A DNA stretch of 64,000 bases, taken from JAAYAE01 sp963678395. GTDB taxonomy: Bacteria > Bacillota > Negativicutes > Acidaminococcales > Acidaminococcaceae. The position numbers and the translations under genes are program-made. Of the stretch, positions 8,514 through 17,197 are shown in pieces. The DNA lies in contig OY782827.1 of the NCBI GenBank assembly GCA_963678395.1, positions 2,046,001-2,110,000 on the forward strand. The letters run 5' to 3'. Under the pieces are notes generated by a model. It saw only the letters and a list, made by a program, of their open reading frames with translations, did not search any database and had not been told where the DNA came from. Position 1 is the first letter of the stretch. Every line of letters begins with the position of its first letter.

Positions 8514-9539
8514 TCATTTTAACCATTTATGCGCAGCTGTAAGTACTTGCTCTACTTCTAGCCTCTTCATGCACTGTAAATCATCACAATGATGCTTCAT
8601 GCCTGTAGCACAGCCTTGGCAAGGAGGTAATGCCGTTACTATGGTTGCTCTGTCTGTATAAGGTCCGTATAAAGCAGGGCTGCTAGGTCCATACATAGCA
8701 ACAATAGGAACCTTCTGACTAATTGCTACGTGCATAGGTCCGCTATCATTAGTAATTATCAAACTGCAACGACTCATAGCCGTCGCTAATTGACCAATGG
8801 TAAACTTGTCGGTAGCTATAATAGGATTAGCTTGCATCAAAGCAACCGCTTCCGCTACCATTGCTTCATCCATAGGACCGCCAAAGAAAACTGTTCTATA
8901 ACCTTCTTGCTCTAAAATATCTGCCACCTGAGCAAAACGCTCCGGCGCCCAGCGTTTAGTTTCTACAGCACTGCCAATGTTAAAGCCTACTAGCTTGTCT
9001 TCTGGCGCCAAATCTTCTTGCTGCCAAAAAGAAGCCACCACTTGTTTTTGTTCCTGTCCCGGGAAAATTTCTAAACCGTTATTAGTTAAATCTTTAACTC
9101 CAAGTCTGGCAAGCAGGTCAATATACATATCCGCTGCGTGCATTTTACGATTAAGTTTTAGGTAAGGATGAAAAAAAGGTCTAAACAAAAAATGCGCCGC
9201 CCCCACTCTTTTAGGAACATGAGCAAAGGCTGCGATAAAAGAACATCTCTCATTAGGGTGCAAATTTAGCAAAACATCAAATTTTCCGGCAGAAATCTTT
9301 TTACTCATAGCATATAAGGCTAACAAATTGTTAGCTCTACCTTTTTTATCTATAGTCATTACTTCATCTATATTGGGATTGTTTAGCACCACGTCTCGCA
9401 GTTTTTCATCCACTAAATATGTTATATGGGCACCGGGAGCAGCCTTACGTAAAACACTAAGAAAGGGCGTAGTCAGTGTCAAGTCACCCAAATGCATAAG
9501 AAAAGTAACAATGATTCTCTTGCCTGCCAACTCAAACAT
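8514..9539 (-). CDS. waaF: Glycosyltransferase family 9, heptosyltransferase II-like
   Basis: A 341-residue GT9 (ADP-heptose:LPS heptosyltransferase) protein. Visible features are the N-terminal acceptor-side motif HLGDLTLTTPFL, the GFNIGSAVETKRWAPERFAQVADIL donor-binding segment and the C-terminal NDSGPMHVAISQKVPIVAMYGPSSP motif. It would add heptose to the inner core at the cytoplasmic face of the inner membrane. It overlaps the preceding GT9 gene by eight bases, so the two are co-translated. Assignment of WaaF versus another heptosyltransferase is by resemblance only. Its donor sugar depends on the upstream pathway, which carries lesions in this window. Confidence 0.85.
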   Translation of the reverse strand: MFELAGKRIIVTFLMHLGDLTLTTPFLSVLRKAAPGAHITYLVDEKLRDVVLNNPNIDEVMTIDKKGRANNLLALYAMSKKISAGKFDVLLNLHPNERCSFIAAFAHVPKRVGAAHFLFRPFFHPYLKLNRKMHAADMYIDLLARLGVKDLTNNGLEIFPGQEQKQVVASFWQQEDLAPEDKLVGFNIGSAVETKRWAPERFAQVADILEQEGYRTVFFGGPMDEAMVAEAVALMQANPIIATDKFTIGQLATAMSRCSLIITNDSGPMHVAISQKVPIVAMYGPSSPALYGPYTDRATIVTALPPCQGCATGMKHHCDDLQCMKRLEVEQVLTAAHKWLK

Positions 9540-10656
9540 GAAGAGCCTCCATTTTCTTTTTGTACGCTTGGTAAACCATTTCCGGAGTCACTTTATGCAT
9601 ACAAATCCAATTACTGCATTGTTTTTTCAAGCACCCTGCGCACTCGGCAGGAGCAACAAGCACTATGGCATCCTTATTACCATAGGGGCCTGTTCTTTCC
9701 GGCCTTGTGGGCCCATATATAGCAACCAAAGGCTTTTTTAGTGCTGTAGCTATATGCAAAGGTCCTGTATCTCCACTCACATAAAAACAGCTTTCTTTAA
9801 TCAGCGCAGCCAATTCGCGCAGGGAAGTTTTACCGATAACATCAATTATTTTCTTAGGAAAATTTGCTAGTTCTTTAATTATTGCTCCCTGTCTTTCATC
9901 ATTCTTACTCCCAGCCAAAACCACATACAATCCATCATCGATAAACATTCGGGCTAACTTAGCAAAATACTCCGGCGGCCATTTTTTCGTCTCCCACCTT
10001 GCTCTTGGCACCATTACCACATAAGCTGTTGGTACCATGGCATTATGAGTATTAAAAACAGGGAAACTTACCTCTCTGCGCTTATTCCCCACTACAACTT
10101 TTCCATCCAAAGTCTTTTGCTGCCGCACGAACTTGATTCCCGCAGCAGCCAGCATTTTATGAACATTTATACTTTCCTCTTGTAAATCCGGCAAAGGGAA
10201 CTCAACTCCGCTTATCCTAGCCCCTAAATAACGTTCTATTACATGGTCTCCACAATGATCCCCACGAATAGGCTTACTAATAAAGCCACTGCCTTCGCGC
10301 ATTTCACAATAGCCAATTTTATCTTTTGTGCCAGTTAGAAAAGCTACTGCAGCACTTTTAAACAGTCCTTGTAAATCAATTACCAAATCAAAATTTTTAG
10401 CTTTTAATTCCTTACGAAAGCTTTTGATAAACTCTAAACGCTCTGACCAGCTCATTTTAGTAAATGCTGCTTTGTCAAAATAAATTATTTCATCAATAAG
10501 TGGTTGATCCGGTACGAAACCTGCAAATTGCGGATGTACCAACCAAGATATTTTCGCTTCAGGATAACGTTCTCGTAATTCTGACGCAAAAGGCAGCGTA
10601 TGCAAGACATCTCCCAGCGAACTCATTTTAATTATTAAAATGTTATTATATTCCAA
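9532..10656 (-). CDS. waaC: Glycosyltransferase family 9, heptosyltransferase I-like
   Basis: A GT9 enzyme expected to attach the first heptose to Kdo-lipid A. The protein reads LEYNNILIIKMSSLGDVLHTLPFASELRE, the typical WaaC opening, with VIDLQGLFKSA, VPRARWETKKWPPEYFAKLA and SGDTGPLHIATALKKPLVAIYGPTRPERTGPYG later. I choose a TTG start at 10656 (374 residues): AGGTGGTG lies five bases upstream, and the protein then starts where family members do. ATG 10689 would add 11 unrelated residues and lacks as good a site. It lies between gmhB and waaF in the heptose operon. Confidence 0.85.
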   Translation of the reverse strand: MEYNNILIIKMSSLGDVLHTLPFASELRERYPEAKISWLVHPQFAGFVPDQPLIDEIIYFDKAAFTKMSWSERLEFIKSFRKELKAKNFDLVIDLQGLFKSAAVAFLTGTKDKIGYCEMREGSGFISKPIRGDHCGDHVIERYLGARISGVEFPLPDLQEESINVHKMLAAAGIKFVRQQKTLDGKVVVGNKRREVSFPVFNTHNAMVPTAYVVMVPRARWETKKWPPEYFAKLARMFIDDGLYVVLAGSKNDERQGAIIKELANFPKKIIDVIGKTSLRELAALIKESCFYVSGDTGPLHIATALKKPLVAIYGPTRPERTGPYGNKDAIVLVAPAECAGCLKKQCSNWICMHKVTPEMVYQAYKKKMEALHV

Positions 10657-10700
10657 AACTTCACCACCTATTGTCCATCCCTGCGGCAATTCCGCAAATA

Positions 10701-11213
10701 CTACCTTTGTCCTATAATATTCTGTACAAAAGTCAATAAATTGCCTTCAGTAAATAAATAACCAGGTACACCAGCAGCTTTAGCAGCTGCTAAATCAGTT
10801 TCCTTATCACCAATAAGAAAACTTTGCTTACGATCAACGTCATATTCTTCAATAGCCTGTAACAACATACCGGGATTTGGCTTGCGGCAATTACAGGCAC
10901 AAGTATACTCTGGAATCGTTCCCTTGGTAGGGTGGTGATGAGGACAATAATAAAATTTGTTAACCTTACCGCCAACCTTGGCAAACTCACTATTCATATA
11001 GTCATGTAGTAAATTTACATCCTCATGATCATAATAACCACGTGCTATTCCGCTTTGATTAGTAACTACAAAAATTTTATAGCCCAATTTTGTTAAGTAT
11101 CCAACAGCTTCTTTGGCACCTGCAATCCATTGTATATCTGCAATTTTAAATAAATAACCGTTGTCGATATTAAGAACACCGTCACGATATAAAAATACTG
11201 CCTTATGCATCAT
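10701..11213 (-). CDS. gmhB: D-glycero-D-manno-heptose-1,7-bisphosphate phosphatase-like, nucleophile Asp replaced by Tyr
   Basis: A HAD-superfamily phosphatase of 170 residues. Family members remove the C7 phosphate from heptose bisphosphate in ADP-heptose synthesis. The zinc-ligand cluster YYCPHHHP and CNCRKPNPGML, and motif FLIGDKETDLAAAKAAGV, match GmhB. However, motif I reads FLYRDGVLN instead of FLDRDG: the first Asp, the phosphorylated nucleophile, is Tyr9 (codon TAT at 11187-11189, one base from GAT). The second Asp (Asp11) is kept. As written, the protein should be inactive. GGAG lies seven bases before ATG 11213. It follows hldD closely in the operon. Confidence 0.88.
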   Translation of the reverse strand: MMHKAVFLYRDGVLNIDNGYLFKIADIQWIAGAKEAVGYLTKLGYKIFVVTNQSGIARGYYDHEDVNLLHDYMNSEFAKVGGKVNKFYYCPHHHPTKGTIPEYTCACNCRKPNPGMLLQAIEEYDVDRKQSFLIGDKETDLAAAKAAGVPGYLFTEGNLLTFVQNIIGQR

Positions 11214-11230
11214 AAATGTTCTCCACTATC

Positions 11231-12203
11231 TTAGTTATTAGTATAATAGCCGCCGGTTTGTGCCAATACCTGGCAATATTCCAACACAGCCGTTTCAAAA
11301 TCTGTAAAGCCTCCATCGTAACCTGCTGTTAAGAGCTTAGATGCGTCAGCCTGCGTAAAGCTTTGATATTTGCCTTTTAGCACTTCTGGAAAAGGCACGT
11401 AAACTATTTTACCTGAGCCAAAAAAAATTCAAAACAGCCTTAGCCATATCATTAAACTGATGAGCACTACCTGTTCCACAATTATATACGCCCTTAAGCT
11501 CCGGATGGTCCCAAAAGAAAAGATTTACCTTTACTACATCTTTTACATAAATAAAGTCTCTAGTTTGTTCTCCCGGTCCATAGCCACCGTAAGCATCAAA
11601 CAAATTAACCTGACCTTCGGACTGCCACTGATTAAACATTTGGTAAACCATAGAAGCCATCTTACCCTTGTGGTTTTCTTGGGGCCCATAAACATTAAAA
11701 TAGCGTAGACCAACTATTTGGCTTTCAGCTTTATCAAAATAACGGCGAGCATAATTGTCAAAAAACAATTTAGAAAAAGCATAAACGTTTAAAGCTTCTT
11801 CACACTGAGGTTTTTCCGTAAAACCTTTTAGGCCGCTACCATAAGTAGAAGCAGAAGATGCCCATAGGAATTGAATCTTATGTGCCAAAGCAAATTCCAT
11901 TAAGATTTTCGTATATTCAAAATTGTTTTGCATCATATATTTACCATTATATTCCATAGTATCAGAACAAGCTCCCTCATGGAAAATAACGTCTATTTTA
12001 GTGCTATTAAATTTTCCGGCTTTAATAGCCTCTAGAAAATCATTTTTATCAATATAATCCAACGCTCTAAGACCTTGAATATTTTTAAACTTTACCATAT
12101 TAGTGAGATTATCAACTATCAAAATATCATCACGGCCACGTTCGTTTAACCCTTTTACTATATTACTACCTATAAATCCGGCACCACCGGTAACAATAAT
12201 CAT
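11231..12203 (-). pseudogene. hldD: ADP-glyceromanno-heptose 6-epimerase, frameshifted at a T8 run
   Basis: An extended SDR enzyme that epimerises ADP-D,D-heptose to ADP-L,D-heptose. The Rossmann motif TGGAGFIGSN, the HEGACSD segment, YAFSK (YxxxK), LRYFNVYGP and QTRDFIYVKDV identify it. The frame from ATG 12203 runs to a T8 run (A8 on the plus strand at 11420-11427) and then stops at 11409 as NFFWLR. With T7 it continues as NFFGSGKIVYVPFPEVLKG and ends at TAA 11231 as LAQTGGYYTNN, giving about 323 residues, the normal length. The lesion removes the C-terminal substrate-domain part. A homopolymer error, a real mutation or slippage-based phase variation could explain it. Confidence 0.88.
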
Positions 12204-13678
12204 AATTTTCCCTCCCTGGCTAGCTTAGCAATACGTTCCACTACATTAGTAGTAGAATATCCTTCCTCAAAATCAATAATTTTGACTTCACCGGCATTTT
12301 CTCTGCCCACGACCTCTTCCTGTTTATAATCGCCGCCCTTAACTAAAATATCCGGTTTTAGTTCAAAAATAAGTTCTGCAGGCGTTGCTTCTGGAAAAAG
12401 CACTCCTGCATCAACGCAGCCCAAAGCAGCAAGTACTCTTGCTCTATCATTTTCATGCACTAAAGGCCTATTTGCCCCCTTAAGCTTAGTAACCGAAGCA
12501 TCACTATTGAGCCCCACGATTAAATGTTTGCCCAATTGTGCGGCTTTTTCTAAATAGGTCACATGCCCAACATGCAATAAATCAAAACAACCATTAGTAA
12601 AAACAACTTTTTCTCCTGCTGCCCGCCAGGTTTTAGCCAAACTTACCACTTCCACTCTAGACAAGGGTCTGTAACCACTGCCGACCTTTCTATCTGCCGC
12701 TAATATTTCTTTTAATAATTCTTCTCTATGCACAGAGTAAGTACCTACCTTGGAAACTACAATGCCTGCCGCTTTGTTTGCCAAGCTAATTGCATCTTCC
12801 AGCGGAAGTTTCCCCGCTATAGCTACCAAAAGCGTAGCTGCCACTGTATCACCGGCGCCTGATACATCGAACACATCAATAGCTGTAGCCGGCTCGTGAA
12901 TTATTCTGTCCCTGCCAATAAGCGATATGCCTTTTTCAGATCTGGTAACAACAACATTCTTAATGCCATGTTTTTGACGGGCAGCATCGGCAACTTCTTG
13001 CACTGCTTGATCATCATTAGCCACCGCCCTACCTGCTGCCTCGCACATTTCCTTGAGATTAGGTGAGATAAAATCACAACCTTTGTACTTATCCCAAATA
13101 GCTCCTTTAGGATCTACCAACACCGGTACGTTATAGGCATTAGCTGTTTTTATAACCTTTTGGCAAAAATCCGCAGAACATACACCTTTGGCATAGTCAG
13201 AAATTATAATACCATCTAAGCCTTTATCTAACAAAGCTGCCAACCAGGCATTAATAATTACTATCTCAGCCGGGTCTAAATCTCCCACTTCTTCGAAGTC
13301 TAAGCGCAACATTTGCTGTGTAGCGCCTACAATACGCAGCTTTGTAATAGTAGAACGTCCCTTTATCTCTAGCAAACCGGAATAATCAACCCCAATATCC
13401 GTCAACATTTTTTCCAAATGCCGGCAATTATCATCTTGACCGGTAACTCCTCCTATAAAAACTTGGCATTCCAAGTTGGCTAAATTAGCTGCTACATTAG
13501 CAGCCCCGCCCAAGACAGAAGTAATGCGTTGCACCCGATTAACAGGTACAGGGGCTTCCGGAGAAATACGCGTTACCTCGCCATAAAAATATCTATCTAA
13601 CATTACATCGCCAATAACGGCAATCTTTAAATTTTGAATTTTCTCAGTTAAGAATTGTGCACAAAAGGAATTATGCAT
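12200..13678 (-). CDS. hldE: Bifunctional heptose-7-phosphate kinase / heptose-1-phosphate adenylyltransferase
   Basis: A 492-residue two-domain enzyme. The N-terminal ribokinase-like domain has IAVIGDVMLDRYFYG, GGAANVAANLA and the anion-hole motif DVSGAGDTVAATLL (near residue 275). The C-terminal nucleotidyltransferase domain starts near residue 350 with VVFTNGCFDLLHVGHVTYLEKA. It phosphorylates heptose-7-phosphate at C1 and, after GmhB action, adds AMP. No lesion was seen in either domain. The stop overlaps the hldD start by four bases. It is located between gmhA and hldD, the expected pathway neighbours. Confidence 0.96.
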   Translation of the reverse strand: MHNSFCAQFLTEKIQNLKIAVIGDVMLDRYFYGEVTRISPEAPVPVNRVQRITSVLGGAANVAANLANLECQVFIGGVTGQDDNCRHLEKMLTDIGVDYSGLLEIKGRSTITKLRIVGATQQMLRLDFEEVGDLDPAEIVIINAWLAALLDKGLDGIIISDYAKGVCSADFCQKVIKTANAYNVPVLVDPKGAIWDKYKGCDFISPNLKEMCEAAGRAVANDDQAVQEVADAARQKHGIKNVVVTRSEKGISLIGRDRIIHEPATAIDVFDVSGAGDTVAATLLVAIAGKLPLEDAISLANKAAGIVVSKVGTYSVHREELLKEILAADRKVGSGYRPLSRVEVVSLAKTWRAAGEKVVFTNGCFDLLHVGHVTYLEKAAQLGKHLIVGLNSDASVTKLKGANRPLVHENDRARVLAALGCVDAGVLFPEATPAELIFELKPDILVKGGDYKQEEVVGRENAGEVKIIDFEEGYSTTNVVERIAKLAREGKL

Positions 13679-13727
13679 GCAAACCTCCTAAATAACACTA
13701 ATTAAATATAGTCTTATTAATTAGTCC

Positions 13728-14288
13728 TTATTCTTCCACCATCTCACATAAAATATGTCCGATTACTTCATGAATTTCCTGAGCACGAGCTGTGACTTTC
13801 GTAGGTATAGCTAAACAAACGTCACAAACATCTGACATTTGTCCTCCACCAAGTGCCGTAAACCCAATGGTCTTAACGCCTAGTGCTTTAGCCTCAGCAA
13901 TAGCCGCAATTACGTTAGCACTATTACCGGAAGTCGAAATACCTACAAGGACATCTCCTGCCTGGCCTAAGGCTTCCACCTGGCGGGAAAATATCTTTTC
14001 ATAGCCATAATCATTACCAATAGCTGTAATAATAGAAGTATCAGTAGTTAAAGCAATAGCTGGCATACCTCTGCGTTCTTTTTGAAAACGCCCTACTATT
14101 TCTGCCGCCCAATGCTGAGCATCAGCAGCACTACCAACATTACCACAAAACATGATTTTATGTCCTGCAACTAAGGCTATTTTCATCATAGCCGCAGCTT
14201 GAGTGACGTTTTTCATAAGTTTTTTACTGCCCATAACTTTTTGTGCCAATTTAATATGCTCTGCCATACGCATAGCTATTATATCCAC
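13728..14288 (-). CDS. gmhA: Sedoheptulose-7-phosphate isomerase, with a Gly-to-Val change in the conserved loop
   Basis: A SIS-domain isomerase that starts ADP-heptose synthesis from sedoheptulose-7-phosphate. GTG 14288 is the best start (186 residues): AGGAGGGG lies five bases upstream. The active-site loop normally reads CGNGGSAADAQH; here it is CGNVGSAADAQH, with Val51 encoded by GTT at 14136-14138, one base from GGT. The rest (AAEIVGRF, ALTTDTSIITAIGNDYGYEKIF, GISTSGNSANV, EIHEVIGHILCE) is standard. The changed glycine lies in the phosphate-binding loop, so activity is doubtful. It is the first gene of the heptose operon, downstream of lptD. Confidence 0.93.
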   Translation of the reverse strand: MDIIAMRMAEHIKLAQKVMGSKKLMKNVTQAAAMMKIALVAGHKIMFCGNVGSAADAQHWAAEIVGRFQKERRGMPAIALTTDTSIITAIGNDYGYEKIFSRQVEALGQAGDVLVGISTSGNSANVIAAIAEAKALGVKTIGFTALGGGQMSDVCDVCLAIPTKVTARAQEIHEVIGHILCEMVEE

Positions 14289-14389
14289 TGAAACCCCTCC
14301 TATAACACGCACAACTATTTGCGGTTTGCCCTTGCTTATGAACGCCTGCAGTTATATTTCGTGTTAAGATTTTTAACTGGTAGCAGCGC

Positions 14390-15955
14390 CTACCAACGCG
14401 TAAGATCATATTTAATATTTATTTCATGATCATGTTTATATTGTTGGTCAATATACTCCACAATCCAGCGCCAACAACAGAAATTATGTGTATAACGCAC
14501 TGTGTAATTATACAAACTACGATTACCATCATCATAGCGTGTAATAAAAGTTAGTTCATTATTCTCATCGAACTTCTTTTTTAATCCCCACTGAATTTCC
14601 CGCGCCATGTCTGCAGCGCCATAAGCAAATATCTCATCTTGATTTCTTTGCCAATAATAACCTGTCCAAGTATTCCAGCCATACTTAAATTCTTTGCCTA
14701 AAGTAGCATTATATAGCATAGTTTTACTGGTTTTATCTGTTAAACTTTCGTTGACCCATTTATGACCGACACCCAAATCTAAGAACATGGTCTGGTCGCC
14801 ACCAGGATGAATTCTGTCATGGTTAACAAAAACGCCATAAGCCGTATGCCAGCTTTTCGTAGTATTACTGCTCCACAAACCGTGCTCATAGTACATGCTA
14901 TAATTCAAAGGCAATTTATCTGTAAACTTATGACTCTTGTAACCAAGCAAAACATTTGTTTGTTTTTTTATCCAGTTATTATCGCCATCTTCATCATAAC
15001 CATTTTCTACTTTTACATAGAATTTTTTTGCATCATGCTTATAAGAATACATAGGCCGCCAACCAATTTTTGTATAATATTTCATATCAGCATTGGCCGT
15101 GTCATTAACTCCTAAAACATGTTCATAATTATATTCAAATTCCATGCCGTGGTCGCTATTGTAACCAATATGGGGAATTATGACACCCTGTTTATTTTCC
15201 CCTGCCAAGCTACTAATTATGCGATCTCTGGAATATATATGTTTCCCTTTTAAATAAACTTTTACATCATAAGCAATTAGTTTATCACCTGGATACATAA
15301 CAACTTTGCCGGCACGAATTTCCAGACAGGGAGTATGGTGGATTGCAGGACAACGAGTAGTTGTAGCCCCTTTGTCCAGCTCTATTCTATCAGGATAAAC
15401 AATTCCTTCCTCTGCCCGGTAAAAATCCGGTCCACTGTTGCCGCTAAGTTTCTTAATGGTACCGCTTTTTGTATTAAAATTATAATGCACCCACTGCCCA
15501 TTAGTAACAGTATCTCCTTCTACTAATTTGCCACCATCTTTAAGATAAACGTCACCGCTCTTCATGTTACCCTCTACCAAGGTGGTATAAATTCTTTGCT
15601 TTCCTTGATATATACGTACATTACCATTAGCAGTAAAAGCCCCTGTGTCCTGATGATAAATAACATGATCGCCATACAAAATAATAGGCAACGTTGATTG
15701 GACAACGGTTGCGCTGCCTGTTTTAATGCCTTTTTGTGTTTTTGCATTTTCTTGTGTGTCCTTAGTAGTGGTTTGCTGCACATTAGTTAGTTTAGTCTGA
15801 TCATTAGGATATAGGTTGTTTTCAGTACTAACATTCACAAAGTCTGGGGCCGTATTACCACTAAGTTTTTGCCCATAATAATCCCCAGCTGCAAAAACCG
15901 GTGTGGACATAGTTAAAGACAAGGTTACTGCTAAAGCAATCGTCTTATTTTTCAT
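14390..15955 (-). CDS. lptD: LPS-assembly protein LptD (OstA/Imp-type)
   Basis: A 521-residue exported protein. Signal peptide MKNKTIALAVTLSLTMSTPVFAA is followed by a linker, an OstA-like jellyroll region (about 90-180, GDHVIYHQDTGAFTANGNVRIY), a TRCPAIHHTPCLEIRAGKVVMYPGDKL segment with paired cysteines, and a C-terminal beta-barrel ending in an aromatic residue. The NFCCWRW motif close to the C-terminus resembles the CCW motif of LptD. The family inserts LPS into the outer leaflet. It is much shorter than the enterobacterial protein (about 780). AGGAGAG precedes ATG 15955. The other Lpt genes are 11 kb away, in the superlocus. Confidence 0.85.
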   Translation of the reverse strand: MKNKTIALAVTLSLTMSTPVFAAGDYYGQKLSGNTAPDFVNVSTENNLYPNDQTKLTNVQQTTTKDTQENAKTQKGIKTGSATVVQSTLPIILYGDHVIYHQDTGAFTANGNVRIYQGKQRIYTTLVEGNMKSGDVYLKDGGKLVEGDTVTNGQWVHYNFNTKSGTIKKLSGNSGPDFYRAEEGIVYPDRIELDKGATTTRCPAIHHTPCLEIRAGKVVMYPGDKLIAYDVKVYLKGKHIYSRDRIISSLAGENKQGVIIPHIGYNSDHGMEFEYNYEHVLGVNDTANADMKYYTKIGWRPMYSYKHDAKKFYVKVENGYDEDGDNNWIKKQTNVLLGYKSHKFTDKLPLNYSMYYEHGLWSSNTTKSWHTAYGVFVNHDRIHPGGDQTMFLDLGVGHKWVNESLTDKTSKTMLYNATLGKEFKYGWNTWTGYYWQRNQDEIFAYGAADMAREIQWGLKKKFDENNELTFITRYDDGNRSLYNYTVRYTHNFCCWRWIVEYIDQQYKHDHEINIKYDLTRW

Positions 15956-15992
15956 AAAAGTACTCTCCTGTCAGCATATTAATCTAAGCTAT

Positions 15993-15998
15993 ATTATA
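15993..15998 (-). promoter_or_regulatory. Candidate -10 box upstream of lptD
   Basis: TATAAT on the minus strand, 38 bases before the lptD start and directly after the terminator at 16003-16035. No good -35 is visible. The same TTTTTGTGTTATAATAT string occurs before lpxB, which supports a real promoter. Confidence 0.35.
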
Positions 15999-16002
15999 AC
16001 AC

Positions 16003-16035
16003 AAAAAAGCCGCCCATCTATTTAAAATGGGCGGC
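16003..16035 (-). terminator. Rho-independent terminator
   Basis: GC-rich stem GCCGCCCAT/ATGGGCGGC (arms 16009-16017 and 16027-16035) with a nine-base loop, followed on the minus strand by six T. It lies 17 bases past the stop of the secreted protein at 16052 and separates it from lptD. Confidence 0.9.
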
Positions 16036-16051
16036 TTTTCCTATAAATTTA

Positions 16052-17119
16052 TTAATTATTTGCTGCCATTGCGGGACCAACTGTAGTTGTTGCAATAACA
16101 GAATCTGTAATAACCGGATTGGTTGTATCGGCTGCCATCTTATTGGTAGCTGCAGCCACTGGTATTTTAGCATCCGTAGGCGTAGTCATGCTTGGCGTTT
16201 GAATAATACCATTAATATTGCAATCGTTAGCAACTTGCACGAAAGTATAAGTTCCTGCCGGAATTACTACAGATTGGCCATTAACGAAAGCTCCACCAAT
16301 TACTCCAATAGGGCCAAATAAAATCATACCGCCAATAGAAGCTCCTGCAGCTCCTGCAACAGTTTTAGCTTGTTGTTTAGCAAGCTCTCCTACATAAACA
16401 GGAACTAGACTGCCATCAACAGCGACCACGTTAGAAAAATTTAAATCAATGCGGGCATCACGACCAAAACTTCTAGCCTGAACAATCTTTTTAATAGTAC
16501 CATAGCCCTTAGCTCCCTTAGGTAGCACCAAGGTCTCACCTACATAAACATTATCCGCAACAATAAAATCTATAATATCGCCTTTATTGTTATCTTTACT
16601 ACTAAGTGTTTGCATAAACTTTACTTTAATTAATGAATCTTTAGGTAGCACAGCAGGTGCTGCCACAAGACTCCCTGTAGGAAAGGCCTCTGCCACCAAA
16701 TTGTCAACCCTAGTAATTAAAGATTTTTCCATACTAGTCTTCCCATTCAAAGTCATCTCAGCATCTTCCACTCTAGTCTTAGCCGGTCCGGAGGACAACC
16801 TGTCTGCAAACTGCCATTCAACAGCATTTAATTTAGCAGCAAAAGAAGGAGAGCCATCAGAAGGAACCCCTTCCATATTGGCATACAAATTATCAATACG
16901 AGTCAAAATAGCCTCGCTTGTTCTATGACCATAAACATCAGTTTCTAGGTTGTCAATACGAGCAATCATAGCGCCTGCCTGCTCAGTACCATACAAATAC
17001 TTTTCTACCTTTTCCAATTTCTCAGGTGCCGTATTCGGACTTGCGTCATCGGCGAAACAATTTGCAGCAAAAGTCAAACATAATACGAGTGTTAACATCA
17101 AGCTCAAACTTTTTTTCAA
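16052..17119 (-). CDS. Exported protein with repeated RIDNL segments, unknown function
   Basis: About 355 residues. GGAGG lies eight bases before a TTG at 17119, which gives the start KKSLSLMLTLVLCLTFAANCFA, a clear signal peptide; the longer GTG start at 17128 lies inside the ribosome site. The mature N-terminal half has imperfect repeats around ARIDNLETDVYG, TRIDNLYANMEG, TRVEDAEMTLNG and TRVDNLVAEAF. A central beta-rich domain (LPKDSLIKVKFMQTLSSKDNNKGD to about 250) is followed by a glycine-rich hydrophobic hairpin (AGAAGASIGGMILFGPIGVIGGAF), then a low-complexity Thr/Ala/Pro tail. No enzyme motif is seen. It ends at a strong terminator and is probably monocistronic. Confidence 0.8.
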   Translation of the reverse strand: MKKSLSLMLTLVLCLTFAANCFADDASPNTAPEKLEKVEKYLYGTEQAGAMIARIDNLETDVYGHRTSEAILTRIDNLYANMEGVPSDGSPSFAAKLNAVEWQFADRLSSGPAKTRVEDAEMTLNGKTSMEKSLITRVDNLVAEAFPTGSLVAAPAVLPKDSLIKVKFMQTLSSKDNNKGDIIDFIVADNVYVGETLVLPKGAKGYGTIKKIVQARSFGRDARIDLNFSNVVAVDGSLVPVYVGELAKQQAKTVAGAAGASIGGMILFGPIGVIGGAFVNGQSVVIPAGTYTFVQVANDCNINGIIQTPSMTTPTDAKIPVAAATNKMAADTTNPVITDSVIATTTVGPAMAANN

Positions 17120-17197
17120 AAAAAACACCTCCGTTTGGTCTATTCACATCTCTATTTTAACATAAATGAGAAAAAGTATGTACCCTTTTTCTAGAAA

